From contig JAESUZ010005099.1 of assembly GCA_017311185.1 (NCBI GenBank), positions 62,001 to 126,000 of the forward strand: 64,000 nt of DNA, given 5' to 3'. The DNA comes from Proteles cristata cristata. Lineage: Eukaryota > Chordata > Mammalia > Carnivora > Hyaenidae. Positions 23,381 through 34,818 of the stretch are shown piece after piece (positions within the stretch are counted from its first letter, which is position 1; each line of letters opens with the position of its first letter). Under the pieces are notes generated by a model that was not told the origin of the DNA, did not search any database, and saw nothing but the letters and a program-made list of their open reading frames with translations. The position numbers and the translations under genes are program-made.

Positions 23381-24840
23381 GAACCAACATCACCTTACTC
23401 ACATATGTACAAATACTCTTAGATTTTTAGCCAATAGTCTGATTTACCCTTTCTAAAGACATCAATTTTTTTCTTACCAATAAGCACTCACTAAATGAGG
23501 ATTGAATGAATGAATGACCCACGTGTCACATTTACAGCCAATAAACCCACCTTTATAGCCAACGGTTAGAATTTACATGGAGACAAATTTCAGCTAGGGG
23601 TTTTTCAAAACAAAACAGACTACTTTGAAGTGTAAAATATTCCTCATTACAGAAAATATTCAAAGAAAAGTGGAATGCCCATTTTCCAGTGATGATAAAA
23701 AATTTCAAAGTTATATGATTTTGTGAAAAATGAAGAATTTTAAGTTTGAATCGAGAAAATGCCATAAAAGAACCTAACTAAAATGCTTCTAAAATTCACC
23801 ACCAATAAAAAAAAATCACTTCCAGATTCATGGAAACTGAATGAAAATTAGAAGTTTTTAGTATTACTAAAGGGAATAATTTTTATTGAGTAGTTCTGTG
23901 AGATAATATGAAATGTCAGTTTGAGCCAATTACTAGTCCAAGATACTACACACAGCCCAGAACCAAGTTTCCTTCCAGACAAAGAGAAATCATGAGATTA
24001 TCTGTCTTTACCATAAACAAAATTAAATTAAAACATAACTTGAAATTGTTTTTCAGAATGAGATGTTCATCTAAATTTAAACTGTTAAATAATATCAAAG
24101 ATTCACTTTTATAAGCACATTTCTAGATGTATGGAAATACTGGATTACCATAACAATCGATTCAGCAAACATATAAATTTCCTTTTCCCTAAGCAATTCA
24201 ACCACCAATGATAGCCCATATTGGAGAAAAGGAAAAACCTCAATGCTTTTTAAAATGTCTTTCAATTTTATGATAACTTTCCAGCCTGAGTTTTGTTTGT
24301 GGGAAGGGGAAGACTAATCGCTTTTCTCCATCCATTAACCTCATAAAGAACAACATTTTTAAACAAATACTACAAATCAAACAAAGAAAACATAGCTATG
24401 TTCTATTTTATATTATACTTTGTTCTCTTCCTTGTCTGGTTGCAAAAACCCTTGCATGATTTGCACTGAAAATAACTCCTGAATTCATGTGAAATTTCAC
24501 CCTCTTATGAAGCTGTGCTTGTGTGGTTCAGCTGTGCCCCTGTCTACTTTCTTACTCATCAAGACATTGAGTTGCCATAAGGATAAACCAGACAGAAAGT
24601 CCTTAGACATTAGGGCTAAATTCTCATCTATCCCCACCCCCCCACAATGTCTCTCTTTTATCATTGCAAACATGTTTGCCGTCTAGTTTGGTTTACTCTT
24701 AGAAAAATAAGGTTGAGAATACATAAAACAGAATGGTTCTTTAGATAGCAATATGCTAAGTTTATAGAGATCTTGTAGTTCCGTTTTTCTATTAATCAGT
24801 GCAGGTTTTTGAGACTCAAGTAAACACTTTAAGAAGTAGA
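23380..24840. other. Intergenic, nothing recognised
   Basis: AT-rich spacer; no V exon, RNA gene or clear repeat seen apart from short A-rich runs. Confidence 0.45.
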
Positions 24841-24845
24841 CAGAG

Positions 24846-25078
24846 GGGTGCCTGGATCGTTTGGTTGGTTAAGCAACCAATTTCAGCTCAGGTCATGATC
24901 TTGCGGTTCATGAGTTTGAGACCCGTGTCAGGCTCTGTGCTGACAGTTCAGAGCCTGGAGCCTGTTTCAGATTCTGTGTCTCCCTCTCTCTCTGCCTTTC
25001 CCCCACTCCCTCTCTCTCAAAACAAACAAACAAACAAACAAACAAAGAAATAAATAAACATACATACATTAAAAAAAT
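24846..25078 (+). mobile_element. Feliform tRNA-derived SINE with (CAAA)n tail
   Basis: GGGGTGCCTGGATCGTTTGG head, full body, CT tail and a (CAAA)n tail at about 25021-25045, then ATAAATAAACATACATAC. Confidence 0.95.
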
Positions 25079-25079
25079 A

Positions 25080-25999
25080 GACATCAACACTATAGTAAAA
25101 CTAAAATGATGTTCTGCCTTTTGGTGGTTTTATCTTATCTCTACGTCATTCAGAAGAGAAAGACATTCTTTAATATTAGAAACTGATAATGGTGAGAAAG
25201 AGAAATCTATGTTATCAAATAAAAGGCTTCCTATAACGTTATCCAGTGATGGATGATGTGATAGATGTAAAGATTTTCAAAGTCTGCACCTTTTATTTTC
25301 ATCAAATATCTACAATCCAATCTGCAAAAACAATCATTAGAGTTGGAAGTATCTCAATCACCACTGTTCCTGCCAAGGGAACATTGTCTTGGTGCAGAAT
25401 GTTGGGCAATGCTATGACAGACTCGTTTAGGATCTTGAGTGGTGGAAGAGACCAAGAGCAAAGAGAGGAGCAATCGGAATGGGCCATGAATAGAGAAGAT
25501 TTGTCCCAAAGGGCACAGTTAAGATTTGTTAATAAATAGGCTTCCAGCATCTCTAAAGTAGAAACCATTGTGGAAAAGAGAGTAAACACAGAGACGCAAG
25601 GAATAAATTAGTATAACTGCTTTGCAGACAGATTTCTTTAAGTGGACACCTGTGGCTTTCATGGTTTTCTTCCGTCTAGGAAAGCCTCCCTATTTTTGTG
25701 AGTTGTGCAAGTTATTCACTGTACCACATTTGGGAGCATCATTCACATCTTAGTCTAAGAGAAATAGAAAGACAGATTTCTGAGAGCATCATCTGAGCCT
25801 GTGGATCCTGCTCTGCCTGGAGCTGCGAAAGTCAAAATACTGCCTTTGGGGAACAAGCCAGTGTGAGATGAGATTTGGTCATTTACAACTGATAGATCCA
25901 TAATTAGTACAGCCAAAGGTGGGGAGAGACTCTTGATTTTGCATTATCTTATGAGCTGAATCTGTGGTGCCTAAAAGCATTTTCTAGTCAAAATAGTTA
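25080..25999. other. Intergenic, nothing recognised
   Basis: No V exon or repeat recognised. A 97-codon + frame at 25246-25539 and an overlapping 95-codon - frame have no domain features. Confidence 0.4.
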
Positions 26000-26704
26000 G
26001 AATTATATAGAGACAGATAATCACCAGCTTACCTTCATTATACTGAGTATCCAGATCCATGTGAATCCTATCAGGGAAATATCAAAACCACACTGAGATA
26101 CCACCTCACGCCAGTAGAGTGGCTAAAATGAGCAAATCAGAGAACTCTGAGTTGAGAAACGGGCACCCTCCTACACTGTTGGTGGGAATGTAAACTACTC
26201 TGGAAAAACATTCATGACCCAGCAATAGCACTGCTAGGAATTTACCCGCAGAAATGCTTATTCTTATTTGCTTTATTTTTCACTATACTTTTGACACATT
26301 ATTACATCATTTGTGTGCACGGAGGATTAGGAGGAACTTAATGGTGGGGGAAAGGGAGAGAGGCAAACCATGAGAGACTCTTGAATGCTGACAAAACTGA
26401 GGACTGGTGGATGTGGGGGGGAGGAGGGGTGGGCATGGAGGAGGACACTTGTGGGGATGAGCACTGGGTGTTATGTGGAAACTAATTTGACAATAAACTA
26501 TGTTTAAAAAAAAAAAAAGAATTATATAGAGACAGATAATCACCAGCTTACCTTCATTATACTGAGTATCAGTCATGTGAATCCTAGGTATGTTTACAAA
26601 TTTCTGAGTTGAAAAAATTGGAAAAATACTAAAAACATTCACAGGTAAGCACTTATTCTTATTTGTTTATTTTTCACTTTTTTACACATTATTACATCAT
26701 TTGT
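26000..26704 (+). mobile_element. Truncated L1 insertion flanked by an unusually long host duplication
   Basis: Host blocks A (26000-26070) and B (26257-26314) precede or interrupt L1 sequence, and near-identical A' (26519-26586) and B' (26652-26704) follow it. L1 pieces are 26071-26256 (ORF2-end type, ACTGAGATACCACCTCACGC) and 26315-26518 (3' end, GATGAGCACTGGGTGTTATG, ending in poly-A). A' to B' is therefore the unbroken host target of about 186 bp. In the first copy the host stretch between A and B is replaced by L1. Confidence 0.75.
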
Positions 26705-26874
26705 AGGAACAATTTTATGTTCCTTTATTAACAATCCTGTTTCTGTCTTTTAAAGCCTTGCATTCATAGCTTACACTGATTAATGAGCTACTGTTCTGCA
26801 TCATAGGAATGCCACACTTAACTTCATAATTGTCCTGTTTTGATATATTTTTAGTTTTTATTTTTAATTTTAAA

Positions 26875-27095
26875 TAATTTTAATGTTTACTTATTTTGAG
26901 AGAGGGAGAGAGAGAGGGAGAGAGAGCATGAGCACAAGCTGGAGAGGGGCAGAGAGAGAGGGAGAAAGAATCCCAAGCAGGCTCCTTGCTGTTAGGACAC
27001 AGCCTGACGTGAGGCTCGATCTCACAAACTGTGAGATCATGACTTGAGCCGAACTTGAGTTGGATGCTCAACTCATTGAGCCACCCAGATGCTCC
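26875..27095 (-). mobile_element. Feliform tRNA-derived SINE
   Basis: Antisense copy: TAATGTTTACTTATTTTGAG, long GAGAGAGGGAG block, and a reversed head CATTGAGCCACCCAGATGC. Confidence 0.92.
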
Positions 27096-27138
27096 TAAAT
27101 AATTTTAAATAGCATTATGATAACCATCTTAAATCTAA

Positions 27139-27252
27139 ATGTTTTTTAAATATTTATTTTTTAAGCCATCTCTACACCCAACATGGGGCTTGAACTCACA
27201 ACCCGGAGATCAATAGTCACATGCTCCACGGACTGAGCCAACCAGGCGCCCC
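27139..27252 (-). mobile_element. Short SINE without the CT block
   Basis: Antisense copy lacking the purine block: TTTATTTTTTAAGCCATCTC, ACCCAACATGGGGCTTGAAC and the head GAGCCAACCAGGCGCCCC. A distinct subtype, like the one at 12757-12828. Confidence 0.85.
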
Positions 27253-27774
27253 TTAAATCTAAATTTTAATTTAAATTTTTCATCATTTCATTAGGACAGC
27301 ATCCTAGAATGGGAATTAGTGACTTAATGGGTAAAAACAGTTTACAGGTTTTCTGTTTCGTGTCTTTCTTAATAACAAAACTCCTTTAAAACGTTTTCTA
27401 AATGAATGACCTCCACGCCCTACTCCCTTTATACTTGAACCTGCTCTAGTCAGATTTTCATTCCTACAGTTCCAGTAATTCTGAAATTACTCTTGCTGAG
27501 GTCCCAAATGAGTCTCCCATCAACAAACCCAATGATCCATTACCATTCCTTATCTTACTGAATCTCAGAGGAATGTGACACTGCAGCTACTCTCTCCCTG
27601 AAACCCACCTTTGTCCATGTCCCCCTGGTTTGCCTTCCATCTCACAAACCACTCCTGGCCATCTCCTTCTCTAGACCTGCCCCCTCTCGCTGATTTCTAT
27701 GGGTTGTGTTGTCTCAGGGTTTGGTTCTCAAACCTATTCTCTATCTACATTCATTCTCTTTTAATAATCTTGAA

Positions 27775-28262
27775 GGGGTTTGAGGACAGGCCACCCCAAA
27801 ATGTGCCGCTTTGGCACATTTGATTATTCTGATATTGATATTATTTTGAGCTGAAGGTCCTTGGAAAATAGCAGGTGCAGAAAGGGCTTTTGGCATGCCA
27901 CCCCTCTCCCACCACCTCTTTTTTCTTCCTGAGAGCAGGAAGTGAAAAACGAAGCCCTCCCTAGCCCAAACAGAAGCCCCCATAACAGCAGAGATGGAAG
28001 TTGTGTTGAAGGAAATCTGTGCAAACAGACCTTGTTAAAGTCATTCTTCTCTTCCCCTTTGATCTACCCATATATTCTATTACTTGTCCACGGTTGTCTC
28101 CCTGTGCTCAACTTAGCATATAAGTACTTAGGCCTGGCTACTGCTTGGGGTCTCCATTTTTCTATGAAGGCTTTTCTGTGCATGTAAAAATTATTAAATA
28201 AAATCTGCATGCTTTTCCCTTGCTAATCTATTTTCTTTCAAGTTAATTTTCAGGCCCAACTG
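27775..28262 (+). mobile_element. LTR-like element, copy 1 of a three-member family
   Basis: Starts near GGCCACCCCAAAATGTGCCG with GATTATTCTGATATTGATAT after it. Near the 3' end it has ATTAAATAAAATCTGCATG and TTTCAAGTTAATTTTCAGGC. Similar units lie at 28750-29190 and 55205-55645. The polyadenylation-signal-before-end layout suggests an ERV LTR; I cannot name it. Confidence 0.6.
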
Positions 28263-28379
28263 GAGGAAAAGGTAAAGCTCTACCTCCCCTACAATCTCAT
28301 CTGGAAATATGGTTTTGATTACCACGGACTTACCCATTGATGACTCACAAGTTTACATCTCCAACCCAGCCCTCTCCGT

Positions 28380-28427
28380 TGAGGAAGGAAGGAAGGAAGG
28401 AAGGAAGGAAGGAAGGGAAAGAAAGAA

Positions 28428-28483
<56 letters not shown>

Positions 28484-28575
28484 AGAAAGGAAAGGAGGAA
28501 AGAGAAAGAAGGGAAGGGAAAGAAAAGAAAAGAAAGGGAAGGGAAGGGAAGGGAAGAAAAGAAAAGAAAAGAAGA
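28380..28575 (+). repeat. (GGAA)n / (GAAA)n compound microsatellite
   Basis: About 195 bp of GGAA units, then a long (GAAA)n run, then interrupted GGGAA/GAAAA units. Purine-only on the + strand; able to form triplex. Confidence 0.97.
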
Positions 28576-28749
28576 GTTTAATTCACCTAGTTATATTAAA
28601 GCCAAACACCTTGGAGTCTTTAATTTTTCTCTTTCTTCATACCCCACACTGTCAAATAAACTGGTCACATAAGATTTATTTCCTGTCAGAAAAAGTCTGA
28701 CTTCATTTTTCAATTCAAATAATGATGTTACATGCTGGGTTCCAGTGAC

Positions 28750-29215
28750 AGTAATGGGGTTCAGGGCAGGCAGCCCCAAATTATGCCACTATGACATGTT
28801 GATTACTTTGAATTAATATTACTTAAGACACAGCCGGTGCGTAATGGTCACTCTGACCCTCCTCTGGACCCCAGGAAGCAGGAAATAGGTTCTGCATGTG
28901 AAGTGAATTGTTCCTGTCCCTGAGGGTAAAAGCTATCCTTATTACTAGAGACAGGGAATTTAAGGCAGAGAAGGCTGTATAAATACTTCTTTGCTAATTT
29001 ACTACTTCAAGCCCAAGCCCCTTTGTCTTGTCAATTCCTGACAAATGTATTGTTCCTTTGCCCAAAAGAAAAGCTGCCTGCTTTGGTTCCTTCTTGGAGA
29101 CTCATATATCTTTGAACTCCTTACCAATAAATAAATGTTTTTCTTCTGTTAATTTGTCTTATGTCAATTTAATTATTTGGCCAGCACCCCCCCCCCAAAA
29201 AAAAACCTAGAAGGG
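28750..29215 (+). mobile_element. LTR-like element, copy 2 of the same family
   Basis: GGCAGCCCCAAATTATGCCA at the start, TGTTGATTACTTTGAATTAA, then CAATAAATAAATG and TTATGTCAATTTAATTATTT towards the end. Diverged from copy 1 but same order of blocks and same strand, about 1 kb downstream. Confidence 0.6.
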
Positions 29216-29274
29216 AAGAAAGGAAATGTTTCCCTTTCCCCTGCAACAACCAATTCTCAACACTAATTCTAAGA

Positions 29275-29275
29275 T

Positions 29276-29326
<51 letters not shown>

Positions 29327-29336
29327 GATAGATAGA
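29275..29336 (+). repeat. (GATA)n microsatellite
   Basis: About 13 GATA/ATAG units with one short interruption near the end. Confidence 0.97.
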
Positions 29337-29971
29337 AACAAGGAATCTTTTCTTGAGGTTGTCGTCTAATTGAAGTATAGCCCTGTCTTGTTATAGTTCT
29401 TATTAGCTGTTAAGAACTCTCCCTCTGACAAAGCCAGTGAATTATCTCCTTGTATGGTAGCTTGGAGATTTGCCACTCTGCAGTAATACACGACAGTAAG
29501 CTTTGGGATGGTTGAGATGTATACTTTTTTTTTTTTTTTAAGAAAAGGATAGAGTGGAAAGGGAAATGGGAAAGCAGCAGCAGCATGACATCTGGATCTC
29601 AAGCATGTTCCTGAGCAAACCAGTTTTAAGAAAATCATATATATAGTTGGATTCCTTTAGAATTATCTATGCCTGCAGAAGCCCTGGAAAGTCTTCATAC
29701 AACTCCAAGAGCACACAAACCTCAGTTTGAAGACCACTGGTCTAAAATGGGACACAATCACAATCTAGTAGAAGTATCTAGAAAAGATACAAGTTATTAC
29801 AACATACTGAGGAGTCATTAACCCTGCTACCCTCCACACACACATGCTGATTTGAGATGCTGTCTATCATATGCTAAATGTCCATACACAATCGGGTCTG
29901 TTTATTAACTTGTCGTTCCATTTGACTGACCTGTCTGCCTAGTCTGTTTGCACTTAAGAATTTTCCTTCCT

Positions 29972-30142
29972 TCCTGGGCATCTGGGTAACTTGGTCATTT
30001 AGCTGTCAGGCTCCTGATCATGATCTCACAGTTTATAGGATCGAGCCCTACATCAGGCTCTGAGCTGACAGCACTGAGTCTGCTCAGGATTCTCTCTCTC
30101 TTCCTCTCTCTCTCAAAATAAATAAACTTAAAAAAAAAAGAA
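29972..30142 (+). mobile_element. Feliform tRNA-derived SINE
   Basis: Diverged head CTGGGCATCTGGGTAACTTG, CT tail and AAAATAAATAAACTT end. Confidence 0.85.
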
Positions 30143-30189
30143 ATTTCCTTCCTTTCTCTTTCTCTTTACTTTTATGCAATAATGTGCTC

Positions 30190-30615
30190 TTTTCTCCTAC
30201 ATGTTCTTTTATCTGTTTTTTCTATTTTGCATGTGAATGCTATGAATACTGCACTTAAATTATTGTTTATATTATAACCTGTCTTTTGGTAGTGGCTTCC
30301 TTTTTCTCTTTTAGATATTCTGGTATAAAATAATTTCATCTGCAAACATGCAGATGATATTTTACCTCTTTCCAATTCTTATGCTGCTAATTCTTTTTCT
30401 CTGAGCTGACTGCATTATCTAGTACCTCCAACACAATGTTAAATAGTGGTAAGGATAGCAGACTTTGTCTTTCCCTTAACTTTCATAAGGAAGTTTCTAG
30501 CATTTCCCCATAAGTAGGTATTGGCTTGGGGTCGTGACATATGCATTTTTTTTGTGTTAAGGAATTTGTTAGATTTTTCTTGCCAGCTCTTATGCCAGCT
30601 ATTAAGCTACTCATT
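30190..30615 (-). mobile_element. Old L1 ORF2 fragment (reversed)
   Basis: Reversed L1 phrases such as TTTCATCTGCAAACATGCAG and CAACACAATGTTAAATAGTG. Interrupted by the SINE that follows. Confidence 0.7.
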
Positions 30616-30617
30616 CT

Positions 30618-30813
30618 TTTAAAATTATTTTTTAAGTTCATTTATTTATTTTGAGAGAGAGAGAGAGAGAGAGAGAGCCCCAAGCAGGCTCTGCAGTGTC
30701 AGCGCAGAGCCCAATGTGGGGCTTGAACTCATAATCCATGAGATCATGATCTGAGCTGAAATCAAGAGTCGGACACTGAACCACTTAACCGACTGAGCCA
30801 TGTAGGCATCCCA
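30618..30813 (-). mobile_element. Feliform tRNA-derived SINE
   Basis: Antisense copy with a (GA)n block at 30651-30676 and the reversed head ACTGAGCCATGTAGGCATCC. Confidence 0.92.
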
Positions 30814-30814
30814 A

Positions 30815-32075
30815 AGCTACTCCTTAACTGCAAATACTTTGCTCCCATACTTGGTTTACATTGTTGTAAGTGCTGATGCCTATCACGCACCACCTCCTAG
30901 AGTTAGTTAACTTTACATGTGTCTTTCCAGTGTCCCCCACTGCATAATTAGCATATTCTATTTTGTACATTTTACTAAACATCCCCACAGGGTTAAGTTG
31001 AAAGACTTTTTGGTAGCAGGCACTCAACATTTATTGTTGACCTACTACAACCGCTGTCTATCAATGCTCAGGAAAAGTGTGAAATCACCTTTAACCAGAC
31101 ATGTTCCTGTTGGTACCTATCTGGCATGTTGACATCATCATACCTGAGACAGGAAAGAAAAAAATTCCAAGAGAAATGTTCGTGTAATTGCTACTTCTTC
31201 CAAACAAGTGAACTAATTCCTTCTATTCTTCCTAGACTAAAATTCCCACCTTTGAGAACATTCCTCATCAATGGAGAAGAAATCTTTAAAAAGACACTTA
31301 GAAGTGTTGCTAATATTTCTGTGGTTCCAGATTTGATGCAGGTTGACAGCATTCTGCTTAGGAAAAGAGCCATCCTGTTCCCAGGAAAATGTACCAATTT
31401 ACAAACATCCAGATTCTCCGGTGACCACCTATGTGTCTATTGTTTTCTTCTCAAGCAGAAATCAGGGGACAGGGATAAAGTAGAGCACAGTTCACTTCTG
31501 ACTCTGCAGATCCAGAGGGAATGAACTCCTATCTGAGTTACTATGACACAGAGCTTCAGGAAAAACACTAGAAGAAGCAGTCTCCCTATTGTACGTAATT
31601 TCATACATGAAGAGTGGAAGACTAACATCCACAATTATCATCAAAGAAGATCACAGCCCTTTACTCATCACCACCTCTCAGCCACTCAGCTAAGCCCCAC
31701 AGCAAGAAGTGAAGGAGGGAAGGAGGGAGATAGGTGTGCCAGGGCCAGGACTTTGGCTGGGGAACGGAGCTGAGGAAATGTGGGTAAGTAGATTGTAGGT
31801 CGGTATCTAGAATCACCAGAGCAAGGACTCGATGCAAAGAGTAGAAGAGAGCTTTCTTCCTTAATCTCTCCTATTCCAGTTCTAGTTCTTTCTGTAAATA
31901 TAGGAAACCGTGAAACAGGGTTTTGGATAGGTAATATGTAAAAACTAAATAGGAGAAATTACTGGACTTTGCACAGGTGCCCAGATTGAAATATGAGAAG
32001 CACTCAGATTTTTCCAAAAGGACTACCATTGTCAGGATGCTTTCTCACATCTGAGAATGTATTAAAAGAAAAGAT
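30815..32075. other. Intergenic, no recognised gene
   Basis: A 132-codon + strand frame (31126-31524) is the longest here. It has no signal peptide, Ig-domain cysteine spacing or motif I recognise, and its codon content is not distinctive. I treat it as chance. Confidence 0.4.
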
Positions 32076-32076
32076 A

Positions 32077-32272
32077 TTGGGGACACCTGGATGGCGTAAT
32101 CGGCTGAGCGTCCAACTCTTGATTTCTGCCCAGGTCACAATCTCATGGTTTTCATGGGATCAATCCCCACGTCGGGCTCTGTGCTAGGCATGAAGCGTGC
32201 TTGAGATTCTCTCTCTCTCCCTTTCCCTCTCCCCCTCCTCCTTGCATGCTCTCTCTAAAAAATAAAATATAA
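32077..32272 (+). mobile_element. Feliform tRNA-derived SINE
   Basis: GGGGACACCTGGATGGCGTA head, CT-rich tail and AAAAAATAAAATATAAAA end. Confidence 0.9.
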
Positions 32273-32826
32273 AAAATTTCTAAAAATTTAATAAAAAAAG
32301 AAAATATATTATATTTCCCTCTTTTATATTTTCAGAGAGAATCTGGAGAAGGTCTGACTTTTTCAGCTAATTGAAACCTGTTCAGCTTGAAAGATACAGC
32401 AAAACCATGACAGACCCTAACCAACTGAGGGGAAGGATTAGGTATTTTCTCAACCTTTGATTTTACCCCTAAGAATGTGGTACAGGGTCACACAAGTGAA
32501 ATTTGTAGGTTTTCATTAAAGGTGAGCAGTGGGAGGAAGAGAGTCCCAGGCACAAAGAATATTCAGATAGTCATCACTGGAGAACATTTTGACGCTGTGT
32601 TTTGTTTTCTTTCTCGTTTGTTTGCTTTCCCCCCTCTCTGTATGTTCTATCTTCCTTCAACCTAACATAATGAGTTACATTGTATTAAAGGGGGAAAAAG
32701 GAAAAAATATATACAATAAAGAAGTTCAGACCACCTGGGGGCAGTGCTCCCACTGGTAAAAGTGACTGGCTGGGAACTAGAACTGAGTGATGGGAAAGCA
32801 GGAAAGAGAACATTCAGTGATGAGTT

Positions 32827-32853
32827 TGACGTGACAGGTCAGCTTTTGATTGG
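32827..32853 (+). promoter_or_regulatory. Candidate TRAV37 promoter: CRE-like site and inverted CCAAT box
   Basis: TGACGTGA (CRE-like) at 32827-32834 and ATTGG (inverted CCAAT) at 32849-32853, about 140-165 bp before the leader ATG at 32992. CRE-like sites are typical of TCR V promoters. Motif match only. Confidence 0.45.
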
Positions 32854-32991
32854 TTGTGGAAACAGGATGAAGATCACCTAAGCTTCCAAACCAAACAAGG
32901 CAGAAGAATCTAGAACAGTGAACCAGGCTCAGTGAACATGGTCAGGTCCAGGTCTCCAAACTGAATGGTCAGAGACCAGGAAGAAGCAGGA

Positions 32992-33477
32992 ATGGAGATT
33001 CACCTACAAGCCTTGCTGATGCTCCTGTGTGTGAAGCTAACCTGTGAGTGGGGAGAGGGGAAGGGCTGGGGTGCAGCTCTGGAAATGAAATCCAGAGGGA
33101 TCCTTGGAGTCCCTCAAGGAAAATTCTTTTTAAAAAACAACAACAGTTTCTTAAGTATGAAAACCTTCTTCTCCCTGAACAGGGTCAAATGGACAACGTC
33201 CCGTGGAACAGAGCCCTCCCTCCCTGACAGTCCAGGAAGGTGAGAGCGTCACAATAAACTGCACTTACAGAGACAAAACTTTGGACTTCTTCCAATGGTT
33301 TAGGCAGGATCCTGTGGAAGGCATCCAGGCTTTGATGCATATTCGATCAAATGAGAAAGAGAAAATCAGAGGAAGATTCACGGCCAGGTTTAACAAAGCA
33401 GACCAGCACTTTTCTCTGCACTTGAAAGATTCTCTCCTCTCCGACTCAGCCACATTCCTGTGTGCCATAGCAAGTAG
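32992..33477 (+). CDS. TRAV37: Intact T-cell receptor alpha V segment in the TRAV37 position
   Basis: Leader exon 32992-33043 ([17 protein letters not shown]) with donor GTGAGT, a 139-bp intron, and V exon 33183-33477 after CCCTGAACAG. The joined frame gives [40 protein letters not shown] with Cys23 and Trp41, the [18 protein letters not shown] framework 3, and [12 protein letters not shown] with Cys104 at 33461-33463. No stop, frameshift or splice fault. The gene name rests on its position between TRAV36 and TRAV38-1; sequence alone places it in the TRAV13/23/29-like group. Human TRAV37 is a pseudogene, so an intact copy is notable. An earlier in-frame ATG (32965) exists, but 32992 gives a normal leader. 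Confidence 0.8.
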
Positions 33478-33516
33478 CACAGTGCTGCTCAGACACCTGT
33501 GCCTTGCACCCAAACC
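33478..33516 (+). other. V-type 23-RSS of the TRAV37-like gene
   Basis: Consensus heptamer CACAGTG at 33478-33484, exact 23-bp spacer, strong nonamer ACCCAAACC at 33508-33516 (7 of 9 to consensus). Confidence 0.93.
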
Positions 33517-33666
33517 CTGGCTCAGCCCTGCAGCTCCTTCTACAAAGGATCCAGGGCACTGAACTGAACTTTGAGTCACCGCCAGGGGCTTTGTATAACC
33601 TGACGTCAAATGTTTCATTTGAAGATCTTGGGCAGAGGGGAAAAAAAAAGTGAAAAAAAAAATTTA

Positions 33667-33880
33667 AAGGGGTGCCTGGGTGACTTAGTCAGTTAAGCGT
33701 CCCACTTTCGCTTGGGTCATGATCTCGCGGATCATGGGTTCGAGCCCTGCGTCGGGCTCTGTGCTGACTGCCAGCTCAGAGCCTGGAGCCTGTTTCAGTC
33801 TGTGACTCCCTCTCTCTCTGACCCTCCCCTGTTCACGCTGTCTCTCTCTCTCTCTCTCTCCTAGAAAAAAAAAAAACGTG
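33667..33880 (+). mobile_element. Feliform tRNA-derived SINE
   Basis: GGGGTGCCTGGGTGACTTAG head, near-consensus body, (CT)n tail and poly-A; very like the copies at 17486 and 40729. Confidence 0.95.
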
Positions 33881-34581
33881 AAGATCTTGGACAGAGGGAT
33901 ACTGTTTTCAAATACCGTCTAATGTATTTTGTTTCTCAGTGTGAAGTCCTTACTCTGTTAAAACTAGTCCAGGATCCTGAGGCTTAATATCAGAAAAGGG
34001 GAGAGCACTAAAGAACAAAGAGAGAACAGAATAAAATTCTTGCCCTTGAGCTCCTTTGTAGACTTTTACAAATATATTGAAAATACAAAATCTTAAAAGC
34101 CATGACCATCAAATTCAGTAGTGAAAGAAAATATATTTTGACATTCTGAAAAGGCTGGCTCAGAGGATCAAGGACAAAAAGCTGAGGGAAAATAGTATAA
34201 AGTTTATAAAGGACAGAGTGTAAAGTTAACACAGTATGATAGAAAATCTGGTTCCTCCTGAAAATTAGAGGCTGACTGGTTCGGGAAGAGTTAAAGGATA
34301 TAAACAGAAGTTACTAGCCTTAGGTCTTTGAAAAGTCCCCAGCCAACTGCTCTTTCTAGGATCAGAACCTTGAGCAGGTTAGTGGGAGGAGGACGAGTCT
34401 CAGCTGGGGTGACCATGAACTCAAGGAGCAGTGAGTGCAGGCACAGTGTTTTGGTCATTGTGTCTCACATCAGTACCCACCACAAAACATGCACTACAAG
34501 GAGGTGCACAAAGTCCATGAGGAAAAGAGGATCCATCCAGAGGACATTACCAGGCTGTCTTTAGTCCATTTCTTTTTTCTT

Positions 34582-34818
34582 TTTTAAAATATTCATTCAT
34601 TCATTCATTCATTCATTCATTTATATTGAGAGAGAGAGAGAACATACAAGCATGAGCCGGGGAGAGGCAGAAAGAGAGAGTGAGAGAGAAAATCCCGAGC
34701 AGGCTCCGCACTCAGCACAGAGCCTTACTCGGGGCTAAATCCCACAAACCGTGAGATCATGACCTGAACTGAAATCAAGAGACAGATACTTAGCCGACTA
34801 AGCCACCCAAGTGCCCCT
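34582..34818 (-). mobile_element. Feliform SINE with (ATTC)n end
   Basis: Antisense copy whose tail has become (ATTC)n at about 34593-34620; GAGAGA block; reversed head ACTAAGCCACCCAAGTGCCC. Confidence 0.92.

Noticed and set aside
28309..28672. Lys/Arg/Glu-rich frames of 90-111 codons
   Set aside because: Translation of a purine microsatellite, not a protein.
28380..29336. Possible CRISPR-like array
   Set aside because: Tetranucleotide microsatellites without unique spacers in mammalian DNA.
31126..31524. 132-codon + strand open frame
   Set aside because: No Ig cysteines, leader, motif or neighbouring splice sites; overlapping frames exist on the other strand; best explained by chance.
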